Shown here one piece after another: positions 55,561 through 64,000 of a DNA stretch of 64,000 nt (position 1 is its first letter; each line of letters begins with the position of its first letter). Location of the stretch: positions 1 to 64,000 of the forward strand of contig WEDG01007634.1 in NCBI GenBank assembly GCA_017591395.1. The letters are read 5' to 3'. Below the pieces are notes generated by a model. That model saw only the letters and a list, made by a program, of their open reading frames with translations. It ran no database searches and was not told where the DNA came from. Position numbers and translations under genes: made by a program. Origin of the DNA: Schistocephalus solidus. Taxonomy: Eukaryota; Platyhelminthes; Cestoda; Diphyllobothriidea; Diphyllobothriidae.

Positions 55561-56220
55561 AGTATTTAAGCGTATATTTGTCCTGTTAGATTGGGTTGCT
55601 GACTAAATTTAAGGCATAGAAAGCGTTTTACTAAAGAAAACGGCATTTTTCCATAAATTTTATTGAAAGAAAACAGGCAGGATAAGGGCGAAATCGGAGG
55701 TTGCCGGAAATCCGATAAATTTTTTATTCTATCTAAGGTTACAGAACAAAACCAATTCTTTTTGCGTTGCGCTATAAAAGATGATTAATATGAACAGGAA
55801 AGGTTTGAAGTAAATCCCTTCTGGAACCGGAAAAGCTGATCTTAAGTCCATTAAAATCAGGTAAAGGCAAGTGTAGGGAATCGCATTGTTTTCCACAAAT
55901 AAGGAACGTACTCAGCTTAAAAATGAATTTTTGCAAATTCCCCACGTTTTTTCCACAAAACGCAGAAATTTGTCGGACTGTATTTTGTTTTACAGCACCG
56001 AGAATTGGGACGTAAACGAATATATGTATCGCCAGAAGCCGTGACATGCTGTTACTTTTCCTGGCCAACCCGCGCCATTACAATGTAAACGCATTCCCTG
56101 TCCTACGCTAATTTGAACACATACGGAAATTGGCAGCCGAAAGACTGTCATATGAGTCGTAAGCTAATATTTTCGACATTATCTAGGCCATACACTCGAT
56201 AATTATTAACTTTAGAACAG

Positions 56221-57050
56221 TGCCTAGAATAAAGCAAGGTGAACCAAAAGGGTCCACAAGCAAGCAGGACGACGATTTAATTCGTCGTATACTATTATGA
56301 GGGAACATTTGTTAATGTTCTCTCTGCGCATAATTAGAAAAAGGATGTAGAAATTCGGCCTTCATCAGCAGGCTGCAACGATAAATCCAGTTTTAAGTAG
56401 GAAACTAATAAGAGAATGTTTTTCATTTGGTCAGGAATATATTAATCACAGACTTTCAATTTAGAAAAGCATTTACTTTTGTGATGAAGTCTTATTTTTA
56501 GATAAGCCTCTGAAGTTGGCCCACATAGCCATATGTAGAAAGAAATTATCAGGAGAGCACACTACATCGACGACAACGTTCAGGAACTGTCGACGACTGA
56601 TGGTTTGGATAGCCACCAAATTCGGAGAGCGACTGATCTGGCGGTCGACAAAAGAAACGATAAATAACAAGGTGTTCACCGACACCGTAAAGGATGCCTT
56701 CGGTTATGCTCATGCTAACCAATGAAAGGAGATACGATTCTAATTTAGCTTACGCCTGTAATCTAATTTTTTAGACAACAGTCAGCCTTTCCGCCTACGG
56801 CCTCCAAAGCAGTTTTATTCGTGCCAAGAGTCCCGACCTAAATGCTACCGAAAATCTCTTTGTGCTAATAAAAACAAACTGGGACAAGGCAGTAAAACCC
56901 ATTTCCATGGAGTAAACGTTGGAGGTTGTGATTACTGATTGTATAGACCAAACCATCATTGACAAATTAGTAGTCTCTATGTCCTCCCGACTTACAGCAG
57001 AATCACACGCTAAAGAACAATCAATAAAATATTAATGTTGATTTTTTAAA
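56221..57050 (+). pseudogene. Tc1/mariner-type transposase relic
   Basis: The plus strand reads a diverged transposase across stops and frameshifts. In order there is a helix-turn-helix-like basic segment (GSTSKQDDDLIRRI), FGLHQQAATINPVLSRKLI, the first catalytic-region motif SIYFCDEVLFL (equivalent to IFSDE), RRLMVWIATKFG (equivalent to VMVWGC), then FIRAKSPDLNATENLF and KTNWD (equivalent to WPAQSPDLNPIENLW) and TIIDKLVVSMSSRLTA. The block around the second catalytic Asp (QDNAPCH) is lost between 56,725 and 56,778. Flanking inverted repeats were not found, though AAAAATATTTTGTCC at 57,048-57,062 looks like a Tc1 terminus. Confidence 0.8.
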
Positions 57051-57137
57051 AATATTTTGTCCTTGTATCATACTTTCCTTCTCTGCTGACAGTTATATTA
57101 GGCCTTAAATAATTGACCTGTCATAAAGTCTCTTTTT

Positions 57138-57192
57138 CGGTTCCTGTACCCATGTCCTGTTTAGTCGGCCATACAAGCCATCCTTACTGAAG
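57138..57192 (-). repeat. TLE head fragment
   Basis: On the minus strand TTGTATGGCCGACTAAACAG, GACATGGGTACAGGAACCG matches the TLE head and then stops. The core and distal flank are absent. Confidence 0.65.
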
Positions 57193-57194
57193 CA

Positions 57195-58235
57195 GGTTGA
57201 CCAAATGAAGTGGTCCGTATCCTCAACTCCCGAAAGTCATTCGAAAAATAAAAAAATAAAATGACAGGAGCCAGCAGCGTGGTCCTTTTCTTCAGCATCA
57301 TTAATATGATCGCTCCTAATTATCGTCATTGTTATGATCGCCAGCGGTCAAAGTAGCATTATGAGACGGATGACCACACTGACATTGGGTATCCTGGCAC
57401 TGTAGTCTGACAACAATAAGTTCATATTCACGGCCAGTTCACTATGTATGAATAAACATAGAAAATGACCTAGAAGCATTTGAGAAACTAATTTAGCCAG
57501 TTCAAGATGTTGTGTTGGGGTTAAGCGACTATGCGCATATTTACGTGGGCCAGATTTCTTCGTCTCAGCACTAGACTACAGCCCAACAGAGTCAGAAAAG
57601 CTTCCCGGGTCTCGATCTCATAATTGTTATATTTGTACAACTTGACCAGAAGACAAATCGGAGAGCAAATGAAGCCTACAATCTTTAAATGAATTTTGAA
57701 AAATCGGTATTTCGACCTCCTGAGAAAATGTCACTGGTACTGCGTTCGGCGCAGACAGGGGGAGGGGCCTCCGTTTCCAACCAACTTCTACTACATGCAC
57801 TTGGAATGGAAATATTTTCGTCAACTCTTTGCGCTTAAACAGCGAAATTGAGATACTGGACTCAGGAGGAGAGAAACTGTGACTAACCGCGTTATCGGAC
57901 GCACAATCCCACCCTAGCTTACCGGCCGATATAGTTTGTGTGATGTAACCTCACCTTACAGGATAGTAAAATGGTTCGCACAGCTGACGCGAACCTCCAG
58001 ATCACATGAACATTCATATTTAAACTTTAAATAAACGCCGTCTTCTTCAGATGACGGCTTCGCTATGTGTACTCTCGACTCACAATAACTAACATTCACA
58101 CTTCCAAAAAGAACAATCTGCCGGTCTATCATGCTCCAGGAACGCCGAGAAGTTGCTGTGAGAGGAGGGGACCTGTGAAAGTGGCAGAAGCAATGTTTCA
58201 TCATAAAAGAAAAAGTGAGAAGGACTATGTATACC
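57195..58235. other. Intron 6 of the PCYOX1-like gene, unrecognised part
   Basis: No domain or shared repeat seen. Confidence 0.45.
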
Positions 58236-58238
58236 TAC

Positions 58239-58441
58239 CTGAGGGGAAACCGAACTTTTCGGGATCTAGTTCACCGCTGATCAGGGTGCTGTCGACAGTT
58301 TTGTACTCCAAGAGAGGGGGAAGGAGACCCTTAGGAGCAGAAATGGAAGCATTCTGATTTAACGGGTGTGCCAAAACCACATAGTCGAATTCGGCAGACT
58401 TCAATTTCGAATCCGAGTCGGTTGTGTACTCCAGACAAAAG
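58239..58441 (-). CDS. PCYOX1: PCYOX1-like exon 6 (out of genomic order)
   Basis: This 203-bp exon has an acceptor CACTGCTTTTCTAG (AG at 58442-58443) and a donor GTAGGTAT at 58231-58238. It starts with one base completing a codon, which is what the phase-2 end of exon 5 needs (joined codon Arg), and ends in phase 1. FDYVVLAHPLNQN matches the D-x-V-x-x-A-x-PLN motif of prenylcysteine oxidases, and TVDSTLISGELD matches the following strand of the substrate domain. It lies some 33 kb upstream, in transcription direction, of the exons that encode the N-terminus. It therefore belongs either to a second tandem copy or to a displaced part of the same gene. Confidence 0.85.
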
Positions 58442-58639
58442 CTAGAAAAGCAGTGAAAAAAAAACAAATTCCGAAATATGAAGCATACAATAATTCTTCA
58501 CTCAGTCGTGACAAATTGCGGTGCTGCTTTCCAACAGCAGTTGTACATTTTAGTTAAATACCTAACGGTGAAAAACGTGGTGGCCCTGGTGGGGTTCTAA
58601 CTCGCAGTAGAACAGACAGGATGTTAGTGTGTGACAAAA

Positions 58640-58780
58640 TGCACAATGTGCCACACGACGTGGTGAGCGTCGGACGGTGGCTTGCACGTGAACTAGTTTA
58701 CAGTGACAGCAGGCTTGCGTAGCATCTGCCGCAATCCTTCACCTGCCTGGGCCCGATAGCAAAACAGTCAGAACGATCGG
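58640..58780. repeat. Dispersed repeat R5
   Basis: GCACGTGAACTAGTTTACAG, CAGGCTTGCGTAGCATCTGC and CTTCACCTGCCTGGGCCCG match the repeat at 21,205-21,305 in diverged form. It lies just upstream, in transcription order, of PCYOX1-like exon 6. Confidence 0.5.
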
Positions 58781-59029
58781 ATGCAGGCTCGCGCACAGTG
58801 TCTGACAAAAGCAAACGGCTCGTTTACGCGTGCCACAAACGACCCTGGACCTGCACAAGTGACCAACTTTTCCGCAAAATAAGGGGCCACTCTGATTCAA
58901 TCAAAGTGAGAGTGCTATATTGACCACACTGAGAAGGAGTCACTGAGATTTAATCTCTATCCTTGAGCCAGTCACGGCACACAAGCAGCCAGTACTGACC
59001 ACAAGGACCGATGACTATGGCATGTGTAT

Positions 59030-59155
59030 GGCACACGTAGATGGGACGTCAAATAGTATCGGCCACTGCATCCACGTCAACTTCCAATTGTTCTGCCATC
59101 CGAATATGATGGGTGCGGAGGGTGTAAGCTCGATACTGCGTCTCTTACTATGAAC
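59030..59155 (+). repeat. R1 repeat, 5' fragment
   Basis: Aligns with the first part of the R1 copy at 43.34 kb (CACGTAGATGGGACGTCAAA, GGCCACTGCATCCACGTCAA). The match fades after about 59,155. Confidence 0.45.
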
Positions 59156-59555
59156 CAAGCAACCACTGCGTCCTTTGCGGAAGTGGTGGATTCCGATGAA
59201 CCCAATGGTGAAACTATCATTGCGACGATGAAAAAAAATAATTGCGTTATCATTACCAAGTTGCCTACTACCGTATTGGTCCTCTCTTTACTAGGGCAAA
59301 TTCACGCATTTTCCTGTGTTACGCCTGTCAATTTTCTGGACACAGAGGTGGCCAGCGCAAGGCATTCGTCTGTTAGCAAGTTTTGTGGTGCAAAGTATTG
59401 CATACTTGTCCACTTGTTGTCAACCCGCCACCAAAAACTCCGTCCTTCGACTTGTTAGAAAATGGAACCTAATCTTTATTTTTGATAGTTTGCTTCGGAA
59501 AGCCAATAGATCGGTGTGCACCTATTCCTGTTTAAATGAATACCCGATCTGCAAC

Positions 59556-59825
59556 GGGCCCGTGCCTCAATGGTAGAGCGTTCGACTCAATTACCAAAGG
59601 TCGCAGGTTTGAATCCCACGTGGTCTACACTTGCGATTGGGTATGATTGGCTGATGAAGGCTAATAAGCCAGAAATGGGCATTCCGGTCTCCCTTGTCAC
59701 TGTCGGTTCCACTTCATCAACTTATGCTACACGTCGCTATTGGACCGCCTGTTAGGGCTCTAAATTGAGCTCCAGGGCACAACGGAACATATATGTTCCT
59801 GAAGCAGATCGGTGAGCCGCACACT

Positions 59826-59872
<47 letters not shown>
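59556..59872 (+). repeat. SINE-A, full-length copy ending in (AT)n
   Basis: Contains a tRNA-like head with both pol III boxes (GTGCCTCAATGGTAGAGCG and GGTTTGAATCCC), the body (GGGTATGATTGGCTGATGAA, GGCTAATAAGCCAGAAATGG, CATTCCGGTCTCCCTTGTCA) and the 3' part (GGCACAACGGAACATATATG, GCAGATCGGTGAGCCGCAC, ACTATCAT). It finishes in an (AT)n run at 59,829-59,872. It is the reverse-oriented partner of the tandem array that starts immediately after. Confidence 0.85.
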
Positions 59873-59876
<4 letters not shown>

Positions 59877-62691
59877 ATAATTTGGAACCGACAAAGACAA
59901 GGGAGACCGGAATGGCCATTTCTGGCTTATTAGCCGTCATCAGCCAGTCATACCCAATCCCAAGTGTGGAACACCTGGGATTCGAACCCGCGACCTTTGG
60001 TATTTGAGTCGAACGCTCTACCATTGAGCCACGGGCTCGTTGCTTTGTCGGTTGCGATCGGGAATATGATGAAAGTGTGTGGCTCACCGATCTGCTTAAG
60101 GAACATTTATGTTCCGTTGTGCCCTGGAACTCAGACTAGAGTACTCACAGGCAGTCGCATAGCGACGTGTAGCATATGTTGATAATTTGGAACCGACAAA
60201 GACAAGGGAGACCGGAATGGCCATTTCTGGCTTATTAGCCGTCATCAGCCAGTCATACCCAATCCCAAGTGTGGAACACCTGGGATTCGAACCCGCGACC
60301 TTTGGTATTTGAGTCGAACGCTCTACCATTGAGCCACGGGCTCGTTGCTTTGTCGGTTGCGATCGGGAATATGATGAAAGTGTGTGGCTCACCGATCTGC
60401 TTAAGGAACATTTATGTTCCGTTGTGCCCTGGAACTCAGACTAGAGTACTCACAGGCAGTCGCATAGCGACGTGTAGCATATGTTGATAATTTGGAACCG
60501 ACAAAGACAAGGGGAGACCGGAATGGCCATTTCTGGCTTATTAGCCGTCATCAGCCAGTCATACCCAATCCCAAGTGTGGAACACCTGGGATTCGAACCC
60601 GCGACCTTTGGTATTTGAGTCGAACGCTCTACCATTGAGCCACGGGCTCGTTGCTTTGTCGGTTGCGATCGGGAATATGATGAAAGTGTGTGGCTCACCG
60701 ATCTGCTTAAGGAACATTTATGTTCCGTTGTGCCCTGGAACTCAGACTAGAGTACTCACAGGCAGTCGCATAGCGACGTGTAGCATATGTTGATAATTTG
60801 GAACCGACAAAGACAAGGGAGACCGGAATGGCCATTTCTGGCTTATTAGCCGTCATCAGCCAGTCATACCCAATCCCAAGTGTGGAACACCTGGGATTCG
60901 AACCCGCGACCTTTGGTATTTGAGTCGAACGCTCTACCATTGAGCCACGGGCTCGTTGCTTTGTCGGTTGCGATCGGGAATATGATGAAAGTGTGTGGCT
61001 CACCGATCTGCTTAAGGAACATTTATGTTCCGTTGTGCCCTGGAACTCAGACTAGAGTACTCACAGGCAGTCGCATAGCGACGTGTAGCATATGTTGATA
61101 ATTTGGAACCGACAAAGACAAGGGAGACCGGAATGGCCATTTCTGGCTTATTAGCCGTCATCAGCCAGTCATACCCAATCCCAAGTGTGGAACACCTGGG
61201 ATTCGAACCCGCGACCTTTGGTATTTGAGTCGAACGCTCTACCATTGAGCCACGGGCTCGTTGCTTTTGTCGGTTGCGATCGGGAATATGATGAAAGTGT
61301 GTGGCTCACCGATCTGCTTAAGGAACATTTATGTTCCGTTGTGCCCTGGAACTCAGACTAGAGCACTCACAGGCAGTCGCATAGCGACGTGTAGCATATG
61401 TTGATAATTTGGAACCGACAAAGACAAGGGAGACCGGAATGGCCATTTCTGGCTTATTAGCCGTCATCAGCCAGTCATACCCAATCCCAAGTGTGGAACA
61501 CCTGGGATTCGAACCCGCGACCTTTGGTATTTGAGTCGAACGCTCTACCATTGAGCCACGGGCTCGTTGCTTTGTCGGTTGCGATCGGGAATATGATGAA
61601 AGTGTGTGGCTCACCGATCTGCTTAAGGAACATTTATGTTCCGTTGTGCCCCTGGAACTCAGACTAGAGTACTCACAGGCAGTCGCATAGCGACGTGTAG
61701 CATATGTTGATAATTTGGAACCGACAAAGACAAGGGAGACCGGAATGGCCATTTCTGGCTTATTAGCCGTCATCAGCCAGTCATACCCAATCCCAAGTGT
61801 GGAACACCTGGGATTCGAAACCCGCGACCTTTGGTATTTGAGTCGAACGCTCTACCATTGAGCCACGGGCTCGTTGCTTTGTCGGTTGCGATCGGGAATA
61901 TGATGAAAGTGTGTGGCTCACCGATCTGCTTAAGGAACATTTATGTTCCGTTGTGCCCTGGAACTCAGACTAGAGTACTCACAGGCAGTCGCATAGCGAC
62001 GTGTAGCATATTTTCATAATTTGGAACCGACAAAGACAAGGGGGACCGGAATGGCCATTTCTGGCTTATTAGCCGTCATCAGCCAGTCATACCCAATCCC
62101 AAGTGTGGAACACCTGGGATTCGAACCCGCGACCTTTGGTATTTGAGTCGAACGTTCTACCATTGAGCCACGGGCTCGTTGCTTTGTCGGTTGCGATCGG
62201 GAATATGATGAAAGTGTGTGGCTCACCGATCTGCTTAAGGAACATTTATGTTCCGTTGTGCCCTGGAACTCGACTAGAGTACTACAGGCAGTCGCATAGC
62301 GACGTGTAGCATATGTTGATAATTTGGAACCGACAAAAGACAAGGGAGACCGGAATGGCCATTTCTGGCTTATTAGCCGTCATCAGCCAGTCATACCCAA
62401 TCCCAAGTGTGGAACACCTGGGATTCGAACCCGCGACCTTTGGTATTTGAGTCGAACGCTCTACCATTGAGCCACGGGCTCGTTGCTTTGTCGGTTGCGA
62501 TCGGGAATATGATGAAAGTGTGTGGCTCACCGATCTGCTTAAGGAACATTTATGTTCCGTTGTGCCCCTGGAACTCAGACTAGAGTACTCACAGGCAGTC
62601 GCATAGCGACGTGTAGCATATGTTGATAATGTGGAACCGACAAAGACAAGGGAGACCGGAATGGCCATTTCTGGCTTATTAGCCGTCATTA
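59871..62691 (-). repeat. Tandem array of SINE-A units: nine full, one partial
   Basis: Unit starts, defined at ATGTTGATAATTTGG on the plus strand, are 59,871, 60,176, 60,481, 60,787, 61,092, 61,398, 61,704, 62,010, 62,313 and 62,620. Spacing is therefore 303-307 bp, and the tenth unit stops near 62,691. On the minus strand each unit is a complete SINE-A with A box TGGCTCAATGG and B box GGTTCGAATCC. The B box of the unit starting at 61,704 has one extra base. Units differ only by single-base changes and 1-bp indels. The repeating 72- and 98-codon open frames are translations of the unit and not genes. Confidence 0.95.
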
Positions 62692-62835
62692 TCCCCTCAA
62701 ACACAATCCAAATTGTTCAACTTTAGCAACGTATGCTTCATGTCGCTATGCGACCACCTGAGAGTGCTTTTAAAGGGAGCACCATGGCACAACGGAACAT
62801 ACGTGTTCCTAAAGCAGATCAGTGAGCCTCACACT

Positions 62836-62907
<72 letters not shown>
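62692..62907 (+). repeat. SINE-A 3' part and (AT)n
   Basis: CTTCATGTCGCTATGCGACC, GGCACAACGGAACATACGTG, CTAAAGCAGATCAGTGAGCC and ACACTATCAT lead into an (AT)n run at 62,839-62,907. This repeats the 3' end of the copy at 59.6 kb, so the array is enclosed between two plus-strand SINE 3' ends. Confidence 0.75.
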
Positions 62908-62910
<3 letters not shown>

Positions 62911-64000
62911 CGAAATTCTTTGGGAATATAGAAACTTAAATGAGTATATTTTTGAGACGGATCCCCAAGCTCGTCGTCAGACTACAGGCAGTATACAGGA
63001 ACAATTAATTAATTAATCGTGCTTAACAAAGTATTCTGAGGTTGGGCGAAATCTGAAACAATACGCGTTGAGTGCATTTTGTCATTCTGTCGTGATTGGT
63101 TCTGCGCATCTGGATTTGTCTTTAACGATTTTGTATGCGGCATCTAAATCCATATGCCGGTTGATGCATGCCTTTTCTGAGTTCAATGCTTCCAGGAATT
63201 CACGGCATTTCCTGATTGGGCAGATGCAAACCATCCATGCTTTTTCCCATGCAAATTTATGTCCTGTTTCCAGTGTATGCATTGCCACTTGGGATGAATG
63301 GTCTCGTCTTCTAACCGGTTACTGATGTTCATGTAGGCGGGTTAAGACAGATTTCCCAGTTTGGCCACAATTAAAGGCATTACAACTGGAACATGGAATT
63401 TTGTAGACAACACCTTTTTTTATCCAGGTGGCTAACCCTGTCCTTAGGATGTACAAGCTGTGAGCGTAAAGTAGATGTAGGGTGGTGTGCTACTTGTATC
63501 TGGTGTTTTCTAAGCTGTCTTTCGACAAGCTCTGGTATAATTTTAATGTATGGGAGAATTCGCTAGGTCATTGGTTTGGGTGCCTGGTCGCCTTGTCATT
63601 GGAAACACTTTTCTCTTTGGATTCTTGCCGCTTCAGACATCGATGCACGAAGTCACACGGGTATCCATTTATAGAGAACAAGTTACAGAAGTATTTCATT
63701 ACTGCTCGATAACTTCCTACATCAGAAAAGTGTTTTTTTGACTCGATTTAGGAGACTGAAGACAGAACTACTTTTGTGAGAGATAGGATGATTACTATCA
63801 AAGTGTAGGTTGACCTCAGAATATGTCTCTTTGCGATAAACTGAGGTGTGGAGGGATCCATCAGTTTTCCGATGTACGAGGACAGCTTCCTTTTCGAACG
63901 GGAATTCAATTCCTGGAAATCTTGAGTTAAGATTTCTGTGAAGCAGATCTAACAGTTGTATCTTGACGATGACAAATGTATCATCAACGTATCGCAGCCA
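62908..64000 (-). pseudogene. Penelope-like element, 3' two-thirds, running off the window
   Basis: From the right edge leftward the minus strand encodes the catalytic RT motif WLRYVDDTFVIV (YVDD at 63,980-63,991), FPFEKEAVLVHRK, SLHTSVYRKETYSEVNLHFD and HPISHKSSSVFSLLNRVKK, ending at a stop near 63,738. Further on, with frameshifts, comes the GIY-YIG endonuclease: GVVYKIPCSSCNAFNCGQTG (GVVY at 63,403-63,414), TRLHEH, QVAMHTLETGHKF, KCREFLEALNSEKACINRHM and LDAAYKIVK. The endonuclease frame ends at 63,082. The residue before CGQTG is Asn where Tyr is usual for the YIG motif. The remaining 170 bases are 3' UTR ending at the (AT)n run. Confidence 0.85.

Noticed and set aside
59870..62700. Repeated open frames of 72, 98, 140 and 151 codons on both strands
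   Set aside because: They are translations of the 305-bp SINE unit. Their identity reflects tandem repetition, and the frames contain the tRNA-like head in both directions.
59870..62700. Regularly spaced repeats that might suggest a CRISPR array
   Set aside because: The whole 305-bp unit is repeated with no unique spacers, and each unit is a tRNA-headed SINE.

Overview
The window is eukaryotic and most likely comes from a diphyllobothriidean tapeworm (Spirometra / Schistocephalus / Dibothriocephalus type). The reasons are an AT-rich, intron-rich, repeat-laden landscape with no operon structure, and a LINE at 7.2-11.1 kb whose endonuclease, reverse transcriptase and C-terminal C2H2 zinc fingers I recognise as a family abundant in those genomes. 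CR1-type LINEs and Penelope-like elements (PLEs) accompany it. The species is an inference.

One host gene is recognisable: a prenylcysteine oxidase (PCYOX1-like, FAD thioether oxidase) on the minus strand. I placed eight exons by reading splice sites, reading phase and family motifs. Five carry the N-terminal two thirds and run in order from 25,547 down to 4,323. The remaining three carry the C-terminal third and lie at 58,441 to 52,320, upstream of the N-terminal part. Every junction is phase-compatible, including the out-of-order one, and no exon is present twice. Either the assembly has misplaced a block, or the locus is rearranged, or two tandem paralogues are each half in view.

Almost everything else is transposon material. 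From left to right: the 3' end of dispersed repeat R1 (1-43); a PLE tail (2.9-3.2 kb); the EN-RT-zinc-finger LINE (6.7-11.1 kb) followed by a tandem cluster of R1 (11.2-13.1 kb); copies of an unnamed element with a degenerate TTAGGG-like core (13.5, 14.1, 19.4, 47.7, 55.3 and 57.1 kb); two tRNA-headed SINE families (A and B), often in inverted pairs; a foldback repeat (24.1-24.6 kb); a Ty3/gypsy relic (32.3-34.1 kb); a palindrome with hammerhead-like arms (34.8-35.0 kb); a nearly complete CR1 LINE (35.4-39.8 kb); a decayed LINE endonuclease (42.4 kb); a complete R1 copy (43.3-43.9 kb); PLE GIY-YIG relics (46.6-47.1 and 48.6-51.0 kb), the second split by a CR1 insertion; a Tc1/mariner relic (56.2-57.1 kb); a tandem array of nine near-identical SINE-A units plus a partial tenth (59.9-62.7 kb) bounded by (AT)n; and a PLE running off the right end.

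No rRNA gene, convincing functional tRNA, CRISPR array or prokaryotic feature was seen. Long stretches at 0.05-2.4, 4.5-6.6, 16.5-18.5, 27.3-31.4 and 43.9-46.5 kb hold nothing I can recognise.
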